A stretch of DNA of 64,000 bases from Bacillus sp. V5-8f (GTDB taxonomy: Bacteria > Bacillota > Bacilli > Bacillales > DSM-1321). The notes under the pieces are model-generated. The model saw only the letters and a list, made by a program, of their open reading frames with translations. It was not told where the DNA came from and ran no database searches. The DNA lies in assembly GCF_002863565.1 (NCBI RefSeq), contig NZ_PGUW01000004.1:496001-560000 (forward strand), written 5' to 3'. A program made the position numbers and the translations under genes. This document shows, one piece after another, positions 1-8,626 of this stretch (its first letter is position 1; the number at the start of each line of letters is the position of its first letter).

Positions 1-695
1 TCCCCTATTTCCCGGTACTCTTCGCTTATGATCCACACTGATTTCGATTCATCCAGTCCAGTTATCGTGATATCCATCGTTTTAAAGGCTACAAAATAGG
101 CTAGCAACGAATACATGGCTCGATCCCATGAAAACACGAAACCGGCCGATCCTAGAATAAATAAATTAAAGAACATGACAATCTCGCCTACGGAAAAAGG
201 GAGTTTTTTATTCGCAAGGATTGCTAAGATCTCAGTCCCATCAAGGGAACCTCCGTACCTGATCACGATTCCTATCCCGGCACCTAAAAAAAGTCCGCCG
301 AAAATGGTCGCTAGCAGGATATCCTGTGTTAAGGCAGGCACCGGGTGAAGGAGTGAGGTAGTGATTGAGAGTATAAAAATTCCATACAAAGTAGATAGGG
401 CGAAGGTTTTCCCTATTTGTTTATATCCGAGGAAAAAGAATGGAAGGTTAAGCAGGAAGATAAACACTCCGAGCTGCCAGCCCGTAACATAAGAAAGCAT
501 GATTGATATCCCTGTGATCCCCCCGTCAATAACCTTATTTGGAACAAGGAATATTTCAAGGCCTACACCCATCAGTATTGCTCCCAGGGTAATTAATAAA
601 CCGCGCTGAAGGATCTTGGTGGCGGGCAGCTTTTTATGCTGGGCCTTTTTAATGGGAATTTCAATTACAGGCGTTTCTGGCACAGTATCCGGCAT
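1..695 (-). CDS. YitT family membrane protein (cut by window edge)
   Basis: Multi-pass membrane protein of the YitT family (DUF161), function not settled; family members usually end in a soluble DUF2179 domain. About 231 codons are visible, from the start MPDTVPETPVIEIPIKK through several hydrophobic segments containing the family-typical stretches VPNKVIDGGITGISI and GGSLDGTEILA. The reading continues into ITVTGLDESKSVWII, the beginning of the DUF2179 part, and runs off the left edge. The ATG at 695 is preceded by a strong AAGGGGGTG ribosome site. It reads away from the helicase gene. Confidence 0.85.
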   Translation of the reverse strand, partial: MPDTVPETPVIEIPIKKAQHKKLPATKILQRGLLITLGAILMGVGLEIFLVPNKVIDGGITGISIMLSYVTGWQLGVFIFLLNLPFFFLGYKQIGKTFALSTLYGIFILSITTSLLHPVPALTQDILLATIFGGLFLGAGIGIVIRYGGSLDGTEILAILANKKLPFSVGEIVMFFNLFILGSAGFVFSWDRAMYSLLAYFVAFKTMDITITGLDESKSVWIISEEYREIG

Positions 696-895
696 GGATA
701 CACCCCCTTGATTTTTTTTTTGTATATATCTATTATATTTTATTTGGGGTTTTTACGAATGAAATTAATGGATATTATTTTTTACAACCTCTACACACAC
801 AGAAAATAGTCAGTACTGCCCTTTTCTACATGCCGTATATTCTATCCTATTTATATGATTTAATAAGAAATATATTAAATGAATCAGGTGATGTT

Positions 896-3179
896 ATGAA
901 TTATAGCTATCGCATTTCGGTAAGATCGTTTGTTGAGTATGTTTATCGTAGTGGCAGCCTCGATACGCGCTACTATATGAATAATAGTATGGCGGAAGGG
1001 ACAAAGGTCCACCAAAAAATCCAAAAACAATATCGAGAAAAAGACCAAAATGAATGTTTCCTTAAGACAGATCTTGAATATAAGGACATTACCTTTCAAA
1101 TCGAAGGAAGGTGCGACGGGCTTTTGTTTGATGAAGGGACCGTCACGGTTGATGAAATTAAATCCAACCAGAAGTCTTGATTTGGTATCTGCAGACAGCC
1201 ATCCGGTCCATTGGGCACAGGCTAAATGCTATGCATATATGTATACAAAAGCAAATGAGCTAGATCAAATAAATGTGCAGCTGACATATGTTCATACAGA
1301 AACAGAACAGATCAAGCGTTTCCAAAAGTTGTATTCTTTTACAGATTTACAGGCCTTTATTCATCAAGTCAGTGAACGGTATTATCCATTTGCGAAATGG
1401 CAGGTAACACATTTAATCCGCAGAAATCAGACCGTAGGGGAATGCAATTTTCCATTTTCGGAATATAGAAAGGGCCAAAGAAAACTAGCGGGAGCTGTTT
1501 ATCAAACCATAAAGGAACAAAGGAGTTTATTTGTTAATGCTCCCACAGGAATAGGAAAAACGATTTCGACCATCTTTCCGTCCCTAAAAGCAATGGGGGA
1601 AGGAATGGTTCAAAAGATTTTTTACCTGACTGCACGTACCACAACAAAGCAGTTGGCAGAGGACGCCTTTTCTCTATTGACTAAAGATGGCCTGTCGCTC
1701 AAAACAGTTACCATCACTGCTAAGGAGAAGGTTTGCCTTCAGGAAGAAACATTATGTACGAAAGAGGAATGCGAATTTGCTGATGGATATTATGACCGGC
1801 TTAATGATGCCATACTTGATATATTAATGAACGAAAATATATTGAATAGTCAGGTGATTCAACGATATGCCAGAAAACACAAATTATGCCCTTTCGAGTT
1901 TTCGCTTGATCTTGCCTATTTGGCCGATGCCATCATCTGTGATTACAACTATGTATTCGATCCGCGAGTTTCGCTAAAACGCATCGTGGAGGAGCATAAG
2001 AAAAAAACAGTATTACTTGTTGATGAGGCACATAATTTAGTGGACCGGGGCAGGGACATGTTTTCGGCAGAGCTAAATAAATCACCATTTCTACAGTTGA
2101 AAAGAGAGTTTAAGAATATTGATAAAGGCCTCTTCACCCATTTTAAAGAAATAAATCAATTTTTCATCGATTTAAAAAAAGAGCACGAATCAATGAATGC
2201 CTTCGAATTAAGTGCCATACCGGAAACATTAATTGGACTTCTTAAACAGTGCGTGGAAGCTGCGGAACAATTTTTATCCGTGTCGGTGAATGAAGGGGAT
2301 AAAGGTCTATTGCTTGAGGTGTACTTTGCTGCGCAGAATTTCTTAAGGATTTCTCAATTGTATGATGAACATTATACAATTTATGCAGAAGTAAAACGCA
2401 ATGAAGTTAGGCTAAAACTATTCTGTCTTGACCCATCACAGCTGCTTCAGAAAATCTCGGCCGGATTCAGGGCGACGATTCATTTTTCAGCAACTTTAAT
2501 GCCGATGCCTTACTACAAAGAAATGCTTGGCGCGTCGGTTGATGACTATTCCATTTCTATTTCTTCACCCTTTTCTCGTGAGCAAACGGAGGTTTATATC
2601 AAACGGGTGTCGACCCGTTACAGGGATCGTGAATCATCTAAGGGAGAAATTATCGACATGTTAGAAAGTATTTTAACCGTAAGAAGGGGCAACTATCTAG
2701 CGTTTTTCCCTTCCTATCAATACATGAATTTAATATATGAAGCTTTAAATAAGGAAACTGGTATTAAAACCCTCATTCAAAGCCCGAATATGATAGACGC
2801 TGAAAGGGATGCTTTCTTAACGCGGTTCCAGGAAGAAAACGAATCTACTCTGCTAGCATTCGCCGTAATGGGCGGTATTTTCTCAGAGGGTATCGATCTA
2901 AAGGGTGATCGTCTAAACGGCGTCATTGTAGTTGGTGTCGGAATGCCTCAGATTGGTTTCGAACGGGATATTATTAAAAATTATTTTCAAAGACAAGGAA
3001 AGAACGGGTTTGATTATGCGTATGTATACCCAGGTATGAATAAGGTCCTGCAGGCAGGGGGGAGGCTTATTCGGTCAGAGCAAGACCATGGCCTGATTGT
3101 ACTGGCTGATGATCGTTTTTTGACATCCAAATACCAACACATGCTCCCTGAAGAATGGGAAGATTTTACAATTATCTAA
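896..3179 (+). pseudogene. PD-(D/E)XK plus Fe-S DinG/XPD-type helicase, frameshifted
   Basis: A fused nuclease-helicase in two frames. The first part starts at ATG 896 (AGGTG upstream) and carries a PD-(D/E)XK-like signature, GRCDG followed by VDEIKS. The frame then stops at 1180, while the next frame continues with SLDLVSADSHPVHWAQAKCYAY. Removing one A from the CCAACCA at 1164-1170 restores a single frame (IKSTRSLDLV). The helicase part has Walker A (APTGIGKT), a four-cysteine Fe-S set (CLQEETLC, KEEC, LCPFEF), the DEAH box (VDEAHN) and a C-terminal GGIFSEGIDLKGD and GGRLIRSE. This is the XPD/DinG superfamily, acting on DNA with ATP. With one indel as the only lesion, a sequencing error is as likely as a recent mutation. 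Confidence 0.85.
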
Positions 3180-3288
3180 TACTTTTATCCTAATAATAGC
3201 GCGCAGACAGCCGTAAAGTTATTGTTGTACAAGTGCAAATACGATAAGATGATTAGTAAGTCTTGACAGGAAAAGGTGATTAATAATA

Positions 3289-5448
3289 ATGGATGCCGGT
3301 ATCGTTTCTACCAATCCGATTTTATTATTGGTGGCAGTAATCTTAACGTTTATCGCGACGTATACAGCGCTCGATTTGTTGACCATGCTTCAAACAGCGG
3401 AACGTAATAAGAGATTTCTTTTTCTTGGAGCGAGTTTTTCGATGGGCATCGGAATTTGGACGCTCAATTTTTTTGGTGTTTTGGCCTTTGATATAAGCGG
3501 TGCTGCAACTTATAATGTGCCGGTGGCCATTTTATCGATCGTTCTAGGCATGGCATTGGCATCGATGGGCTTTTTTTCTGTCACAACCCAAAGGATCCGG
3601 TTCACAAATGTGGGCATTTGTAGCCTCCTGCTAACAGTCGCCCTCCTTTCTAATTATGTCGTTGGCATGTATTCATTGAATTATAACTTAAACATTCATA
3701 TTTATTTGCTATCATTCACTATTGTTCTTATTTTTTGTTTATTTTTGTTTGCGTTCATGGTGTTATTTTATTCAAATAGGATGGGGACATCGAACCGCCT
3801 ATGGTTTAAGCCGGTTTCGACTTTTATAATTACTGGTGCCATCGCACAAGGGCATTTGTTATTGCTAAGAGCACTGCCTGTTGATGCTCCTGTGAGAACG
3901 ATCAACCAGCTTGTAAACGAAACGCCATTCATCGTTTATTTGGTCATATTCATGTCCATTTTGATATTAACAGGCCTTCTTGGATCTAGTGCAGCCATTA
4001 GCAGGCGCCTTGCTGCGAGCGCTCAGCACGTCAAGGATATTCGATCTGCTTTGGACCAGTCGACGATTGTGGCTATCACTGACGCTCAGGGCATTATTAC
4101 TTACGTGAACCAAAAATTCATTGAAATCTCCAAATATAATGAGGAAGAACTCATTGGCCATAGTCATGCGGTGATTAACTCTGGCTACCACTCGAAAGCT
4201 TTTTTCGCAGAGCTTTGGAATACAATCTCAAAGGGGAGGACCTGGAAAGGGGAAATATGCAATAAAGCTAAAGATGGGACATGGTATTGGGTGGATACAA
4301 CAATTGTTCCCTTTATGAAAAATGGTAAGCCTTATCAGTATATTTCGATCCGTACCGATATATCCAACAGAAAACAAGCGGAAGAAAGCTTAAAGAATTC
4401 GATCAAAGATGTACGTGATATCCATTATGCACTCGAACAATCCTCTATTGTCGCTTTTACGGACGCAAAAGGAATCATCACACAGGTTAATAATAAATTT
4501 TGTGATATTTCCGGGTACAGCCATGAGGAGCTAATCGGTAGAAATCACAACATTTTAAACTCCGGTTATCATCCGAAATCCTTTTTTCTGGAGCTGTGGA
4601 AAACGATAGGGAATGGGAAGGTATGGAAAGGAGAAATCAAGAATAGAGCAAAAGATGGTACTTACTACTGGGTGGACACCACGATTGTACCTTTCCTTCG
4701 AGAAAACGGTAAGCCTTATCAATACCTGGCAATCCGGAATGATATTACAGAAAGGAAGAAAACGGAAGAAGTGCTTCACCGGCAGGATAAATTGGCAGCG
4801 GTCGGCCAGCTTGCAGCAGGGGTTGCTCATGAAATACGCAATCCGTTAACTTCCATGAAGGGGTATACCGAATTCCTTCAATTAGATGAGTCTGATCCCT
4901 CAAGAAGGGAGTTTCTAGATATTATCCTAGAAGAGATCGAGCGCGTGAACAACATCGTGGAGGATTTTATGGTATTGGCAAAACCAAAAGCCGTTCATCT
5001 TGAAATAAAGAATATTATCCCTGTTGTCCGAAATGTGGTGTCCTTGATTGAATTCGAAGCCCGAAAACGGAACATCCACCTTCATTTTCATGCTGCTGAG
5101 AAAGATGAAATTCTTGTTTTATGCGATGAAAACCGATTGAAGCAGGTCTTCCTGAATTTCTTAAAAAATGGGATGGAGGCTATACCAAATGGCGGCACAA
5201 TTGATGTAGCGGTCCAGTGGAAAGACGGGGACGTTCAAATATCCATAACGGATAACGGAGTAGGAATACCCGAGGATAAATTAAAGCGGCTAGGAGAGCC
5301 TTTTTATACGACAAAGAAAACAGGAAACGGCCTGGGATTGATGGTTAGCTTTAGGATTATCGAAAGCCATCATGGCCGTGTTCTAGTTGAGAGTGAACTG
5401 AACAAAGGAACCCGATTTAACATTGTTCTACCTACGAAAACTGCATAA
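3289..5448 (+). CDS. Orphan sensor histidine kinase, degenerate MHYT plus two PAS domains
   Basis: 719 residues. The N-terminal ~245 residues contain about seven membrane segments laid out like an MHYT sensor. Two PAS domains with PAC tails follow (about 255-370 and 375-490); they are so alike (both contain NSGYH, LIG and KDGTxYWVDTTIVPF) that they look like a tandem duplication. A HisKA domain has the phosphoacceptor H514 in VAHEIRNPL, and the ATPase domain has N, G1 and G2 boxes (FLNFLKNGMEA, DNGVGIP, GNGLGL). No response regulator lies beside it, and the kinase core resembles Bacillus sporulation kinases (KinA/KinE type), so it may feed the Spo0 phosphorelay; that is inference. The MHYT motifs are largely lost (TLNFFG in place of a met-his pair). 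Confidence 0.85.
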   Translation: MDAGIVSTNPILLLVAVILTFIATYTALDLLTMLQTAERNKRFLFLGASFSMGIGIWTLNFFGVLAFDISGAATYNVPVAILSIVLGMALASMGFFSVTTQRIRFTNVGICSLLLTVALLSNYVVGMYSLNYNLNIHIYLLSFTIVLIFCLFLFAFMVLFYSNRMGTSNRLWFKPVSTFIITGAIAQGHLLLLRALPVDAPVRTINQLVNETPFIVYLVIFMSILILTGLLGSSAAISRRLAASAQHVKDIRSALDQSTIVAITDAQGIITYVNQKFIEISKYNEEELIGHSHAVINSGYHSKAFFAELWNTISKGRTWKGEICNKAKDGTWYWVDTTIVPFMKNGKPYQYISIRTDISNRKQAEESLKNSIKDVRDIHYALEQSSIVAFTDAKGIITQVNNKFCDISGYSHEELIGRNHNILNSGYHPKSFFLELWKTIGNGKVWKGEIKNRAKDGTYYWVDTTIVPFLRENGKPYQYLAIRNDITERKKTEEVLHRQDKLAAVGQLAAGVAHEIRNPLTSMKGYTEFLQLDESDPSRREFLDIILEEIERVNNIVEDFMVLAKPKAVHLEIKNIIPVVRNVVSLIEFEARKRNIHLHFHAAEKDEILVLCDENRLKQVFLNFLKNGMEAIPNGGTIDVAVQWKDGDVQISITDNGVGIPEDKLKRLGEPFYTTKKTGNGLGLMVSFRIIESHHGRVLVESELNKGTRFNIVLPTKTA

Positions 5449-5457
5449 GTAGGAAGA

Positions 5458-5486
5458 AACAGGGACAACATGTTCCTGTTTTTTTA
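5458..5486 (+). terminator. Intrinsic terminator after the histidine kinase
   Basis: AACAGGGA pairs with TTCCTGTT (one G-T) and is followed by a run of seven T. It lies 10 bases after the kinase stop codon. Confidence 0.85.
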
Positions 5487-5681
5487 TTTGGTGTATGAGT
5501 ATTGAATAGAATGGGAAATAAGCACTGATATTCCTAAAAAAAAAAATGATGAATATCATCAAGCCCAGTTAAAGAAAGGGTTAACGAAAGTTAAGATTTG
5601 TAATTTCACCTTTCCATTGTCCGGAAAAATTGTATGATAGGCTTGTAATCCATATTGGACAATCAAGGAGGCAAAGGAAAA

Positions 5682-5941
5682 ATGAAAAATGTAAAACAAT
5701 GGTTATTGGCGTTGATGGCGGCTTTCCGGCTTTCATGTTAACAGGTATTGCCACAGGTTGCAGTGAGGATTCTGGTTCGGAAGGAACAAATACGGAAAAA
5801 ACTTAAAACACAGAACAAAACACAGAAGAAGGCCCTGAAGAAAGTGTAGATGAGGAAACAGGCACGGAAGAAAGCACAAATGAACAAACAGAAACTGAAA
5901 ACGAAACTACCCAGGAAGTAACAGACGAAAGCCAGAATTAA
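5682..5941 (+). pseudogene. Broken Glu/Thr-rich lipoprotein gene
   Basis: An AAGGAGG site precedes ATG 5682 and the start MKNVKQWLLALMAA, a signal peptide. The frame dies at 5741. One base further on the signal peptide continues in another frame as PAFMLTGIATGC, a lipobox with its cysteine, then SEDSGSEGTNTEKT, an in-frame TAA near 5805, and NTEQNTEEGPEE and more Glu/Thr/Asn-rich sequence to 5941. A T lost from the run at about 5713 would explain the frameshift; the TAA is a separate lesion. Two independent lesions make this a real pseudogene rather than a single read error. No function can be assigned to the low-complexity mature part. Confidence 0.7.
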
Positions 5942-5950
5942 ATCATAGGG

Positions 5951-5981
5951 TGCAGACCAGTTATGGCTCTGCACTTTTTAT
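5951..5981 (+). terminator. Intrinsic terminator after the lipoprotein remnant
   Basis: GTGCAGA pairs perfectly with TCTGCAC, followed by five T. Confidence 0.8.
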
Positions 5982-6043
5982 GTAGTTATGAATCCATTAT
6001 AGAAATACTAGTAAAAATTTTCTAGTAATACTATAATGTTGAT

Positions 6044-6172
6044 GTTGTATATATTTTGATCACAGTGATTCCGTTTCACCATACTGTAATACAGTGCATG
6101 TGGGGTTATTGATAACATCGCACTGAAGGTCAGTGAATAACATTGTCCGGATGAGTATTCGGACAATTTTTA
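6044..6172 (+). ncRNA. Possible small RNA or leader ending in a terminator
   Basis: Between two transcription units there is an element with several nested hairpins: ACTGT-aat-ACAGT (6083-6095), GTTATT/AATAAC (6105-6110 with 6136-6141) enclosing CACTG/CAGTG (6121-6135), and finally a terminator stem ATTGTCCG/CGGACAAT (6142-6167) with a T-rich tail. A TATAAT lies at 6032-6037 but no good -35 box is seen. It could be a small RNA, or the leader of the MFS gene with an attenuator, since it ends about 50 bases before that start codon. No known riboswitch consensus was recognised. Confidence 0.3.
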
Positions 6173-6223
6173 TTTTAATTAGCGTAAGCGAGAACATAAC
6201 GACATCTTGGGGGATACATAGTT

Positions 6224-7384
6224 TTGGAAAAATCTATTCGACTTAACCTGATGAGGCTGCAGGGTTTTTATCTGTTCGCTTTTTTTGCGATGGGGAGCCT
6301 CACCCCTTTATTAAGCGTATACTTAAAAGAAGTGGAGCAGTTGGACGGATATCAAATAGGGACAATTATGTCGGTTGGACCGGTGCTCATGATCATCTTT
6401 CAGCCATTATGGGGAATGGCTTGCGATTGGACGGGAAAGCCTGCAAAAATCTTGTCAATTGCTACCCTGCTTGCAGGAGTCTTTGGATTGGGATATTTAT
6501 TTCTGCATCAGTATCTCCTGTTGGTAGCGGTTGCTGTATTCTTGGCGATCTTCCAAAGCGCGATCATCCCGGTTTCTGATAGCATTTCTCTCCAATACAC
6601 TAACAAGATCAAGGCGAACTACGGAAGCCTCCGTATGTTTGGTTCACTTGGTTTCGGAATAGCGGTCTTTGCAATGGGGCGCTTGTCTGAAACAAACATA
6701 GGTCCCACAGTGATTTTCTATGCTTTCTTTCTTGCATTGGCATTGGCGGCAATGCTTGCACTCAAATTGCCGCAGGAAAGACAGGATTCCAATGGGCGAA
6801 TCACGCAAGGAATAAAGGAATTGTTTACAATCAAGCGATTTTTGATTTTTCTTGCTGTCACATTTCTGATTTTTGGGCCGAATCTTGCCAATAATGTCTA
6901 TTATGGTTTATTTGTAGAGGCGCGGGGAGGAACATATACCGGTATTGGGATTGCTTTTCTACTTGCCGTGCTTTCTGAAATTCCGTTCATGAGGATTGCG
7001 GCAGGCTGGATCAGCAAATTAGGGCTTCTTCCCATAACGCTAGTCGCCGGGGTTGCTTCAATGGTAAGGTGGATATTTTATTTCACTGAACCTGAACTTG
7101 GGATTATATATGTCACGTCTGTAATCCAAGGCTTTTCACTGGGTCTGTTTATTCCGGCGGGGCTCCAATATATCCGCCGGATCATACCGGCACATATTAT
7201 TGTAACCGCAGTAACGGTGTATTCCGCGATTGGAAACGGTCTGGGTAACTGGTTTAGTACCTTTACTGCAGGAATTGTAATGGACAAAAACGGTATTTAT
7301 AGCGTTTATCTTTTCTTGGGTATTCTTTCGTTTATTGGTGTGCTTCTGACATTCTGGCTCATAAGGCTAGAAAAGGAAATTTAA
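6224..7384 (+). CDS. MFS transporter (MFS_1-like, nucleoside-symporter-like fold)
   Basis: 386 residues with about 12 membrane segments, starting at TTG 6224 behind TTGGGGGA. The N-terminal LQGFYLFAFFAMGSLTPLLSVYLK, the loop-2 region GMACDWTGKPAKIL and the mid-protein KANYGSLRMFGSLGFG resemble the MFS_1-like group that includes Bacillus YwbF and the NupG/LacY-like permeases. The substrate cannot be told from sequence. It stands alone; the element just upstream may act as its leader. Confidence 0.8.
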   Translation: MEKSIRLNLMRLQGFYLFAFFAMGSLTPLLSVYLKEVEQLDGYQIGTIMSVGPVLMIIFQPLWGMACDWTGKPAKILSIATLLAGVFGLGYLFLHQYLLLVAVAVFLAIFQSAIIPVSDSISLQYTNKIKANYGSLRMFGSLGFGIAVFAMGRLSETNIGPTVIFYAFFLALALAAMLALKLPQERQDSNGRITQGIKELFTIKRFLIFLAVTFLIFGPNLANNVYYGLFVEARGGTYTGIGIAFLLAVLSEIPFMRIAAGWISKLGLLPITLVAGVASMVRWIFYFTEPELGIIYVTSVIQGFSLGLFIPAGLQYIRRIIPAHIIVTAVTVYSAIGNGLGNWFSTFTAGIVMDKNGIYSVYLFLGILSFIGVLLTFWLIRLEKEI

Positions 7385-7465
7385 CTTGGCCCAAACAGCG
7401 CTAATTGAATAACATTTGTTGTATATTCGTTTTGCAACCACATTTGATACGGGAGCGGGGAAACC

Positions 7466-7642
7466 ATGAATTTTCATTGCTGTGCCACGTGTATCCATTT
7501 TCGGGCGGAAAAGAAGGAAAGCTCTATGAGATATTATTGTTCCCGCCTTGGGTTCGATACAAAAACCACTTACCAATTCAATTGCTGGACACCGACACAG
7601 AAGGTACAAAAATTGATGAAAAAGCGTACAGAAAGCTCATAG
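7466..7642 (+). CDS. Small Cys-rich protein, 58 aa
   Basis: ATG 7466 follows GGGAGCGGGG. The protein begins MNFHCCATCIHF and continues with MRYYCSRLGFDTKTTYQFNCW, giving five cysteines in the pattern CC-x2-C ... C ... C, plus basic residues at the end. This looks like a small metal-binding (zinc) protein; I recall similar short conserved proteins in Bacillus genomes but cannot name the family. It is too short to be picked up by most length cut-offs. It ends 43 bases before the first promoter of the RNA repeat array. Confidence 0.65.
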   Translation: MNFHCCATCIHFRAEKKESSMRYYCSRLGFDTKTTYQFNCWTPTQKVQKLMKKRTESS

Positions 7643-7684
7643 ACTTTTTTCCAGGTAGCCGGAAGTACTGGGAAAACCTACACC

Positions 7685-7713
7685 TTGCGGATTTTATTCG
7701 GATCTTGTAGTAT
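7685..7713 (+). promoter_or_regulatory. Promoter of RNA repeat copy 1
   Basis: TTGCGG, a 17-base spacer, and TAGTAT, ending 9 bases before the conserved AGCTGC that opens the repeat. The position matches that of the promoters in front of copies 2 and 3. Confidence 0.5.
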
Positions 7714-7721
7714 TAGAACAT

Positions 7722-7908
7722 AAGCTGCTTTGTACGTATAGCTTAATTAAGTTTTAACCTTTAAGCTGTAATAGGGAGTTTTATATTAAAACGGAGATGG
7801 CGGGCCTCTGTCACGGACAAAGGATATACAGGAACGTTTTTGCAAACACCCACTTTGAGGAGTGGTGGTTTAAAACTTTCTTAACAAAGCTACGGCAAGT
7901 GCGGCTTA
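7722..7908 (+). ncRNA. Structured RNA repeat, copy 1
   Basis: About 187 nt. The 5' end TAAGCTGC pairs with the 3' end GCGGCTTA (8 bp, one G-U). An internal helix AAAGTTTTAA/TTAAAACTTT-type, a CCACT-TTGAGG-AGTGG hairpin and a hairpin CCTCTGTC-acg-GACAAAGG (7805-7823) are visible. Compared with copies 2 and 3 this last stem has a compensatory G-C to A-U change, which is what RNA conservation looks like. This copy is the most diverged of the three. No ORF is preserved between copies. Confidence 0.65.
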
Positions 7909-7936
7909 CTCTATACACTTTTGGAAATAAACACCT

Positions 7937-7965
7937 TTGTATTTTACAGAAATTTAGTGTATTAT
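7937..7965 (+). promoter_or_regulatory. Promoter of RNA repeat copy 2
   Basis: TTGTAT, a 17-base spacer and TATTAT (an overlapping TATAAT starts at 7963). The region between copies 1 and 2 is nearly identical to that between copies 2 and 3, so the promoter is part of the duplicated unit. Confidence 0.5.
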
Positions 7966-7973
7966 AATTATAT

Positions 7974-8158
7974 AGCTGCGTTGTACGTATTGCATAATAA
8001 AGTTTTAACCTTTAAGCTGTAATAGGGAGTTTTATATTGAAACCGGAATGGCGGGCCTTTATCACGGATAGAGGATAAACAGGAACGTTTCTGCAAACAC
8101 CCACTTTGAGGAGTGGTGGTTTAAAACTTTCTTATCTAGCTACGGCAAGCGCGGCTTA
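7974..8158 (+). ncRNA. Structured RNA repeat, copy 2
   Basis: 185 nt from AGCTGCGTT to GCGGCTTA. Helices seen: terminal AGCTGCGTT with AAGCGCGGCT; AAAGTTTTAA (7999-8008) with TTAAAACTTT (8121-8130), ten perfect pairs; hairpin CCTTTATC-acg-GATAGAGG (8056-8074); hairpin CCACT-TTGAGG-AGTGG (8101-8116); a weak CAGGA/TTCTG hairpin. The overall shape is a closed rod with an apical multi-hairpin domain. There is no T-run after it, so transcripts may read on into copy 3 or be processed. Confidence 0.65.
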
Positions 8159-8186
8159 CTTCTTATATATCTGGAAATAAACACCT

Positions 8187-8215
8187 TTGTATTTTACATA
8201 AGTTTAGTGTATTAT
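8187..8215 (+). promoter_or_regulatory. Promoter of RNA repeat copy 3
   Basis: Same TTGTAT-17-TATTAT arrangement as in front of copy 2, again ending 8 bases before AGCTGC. Confidence 0.5.
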
Positions 8216-8223
8216 AATTATAT

Positions 8224-8450
8224 AGCTGCGTTGTACGTATTGCATAATAAAGTTTTAACCTTTAAGCTGTAATAGGGAGTTTTATATTGAAACCGGAATG
8301 GCGGGCCTTTATCACTGATAGAGGATAAACAGGAACGTTTCTGCAAACACCCACTTTGAGGAGTGGTGGTTTAAAACTTTCTTATCTGGCTACGGCAAGC
8401 GCGGCTTACATATTCGAAATTAAACCAGTCCTTCGGGGGCTGGTTTTTTT
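8224..8450 (+). ncRNA. Structured RNA repeat, copy 3, with terminator
   Basis: The 185-nt body (8224-8408) differs from copy 2 by only two bases that I can find: the ACG/ACT loop of the CCTTTATC hairpin and one A/G near the 3' end. All paired positions are kept. Unlike the other copies it is followed by a clear intrinsic terminator, AACCAG...CTGGTT with a T7 tail at 8422-8450. The three copies therefore form one array with a single terminator. I do not recognise the family. Confidence 0.65.
8422..8450 (+). terminator. Terminator of the RNA repeat array
   Basis: AACCAG-tCC-ttcg-GG-ggCTGGTT stem with UUCG-like loop, then seven T. Confidence 0.9.
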
Positions 8451-8626
8451 GTATTCCTGCGTTTTCGGATGGCATTAGGTACGACTCTTTTTCAATTAAA
8501 GACAAGTTATGTTTTAATGGTTGTATCAACAAAAATCGAAAGAGCAAACAGGAATGTCGACTAAAAGTTGCCATTTCCTTGGGCAAGCATCACGTCAGCA
8601 CATCCTGTGCAAGTGATTATGAAAGG

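Noticed and set aside
7405..7710. 101-codon open frame
   Set aside because: It runs across the well-supported 58-residue Cys-rich gene in another frame that has a ribosome site and protein-like composition.
7796..7970. Coding reading frame inside repeat copy 1 (starts ATGGCGGGCC)
   Set aside because: The frame is closed early by a stop in copies 2 and 3, and differences between copies keep base pairing rather than codons.
7723..8410. CRISPR array or transposon-type repeats
   Set aside because: The units are ~185 nt with ~65-nt promoter-bearing spacers that are themselves duplicated; no short repeat/unique spacer pattern, no cas genes, no transposase or terminal inverted repeats.
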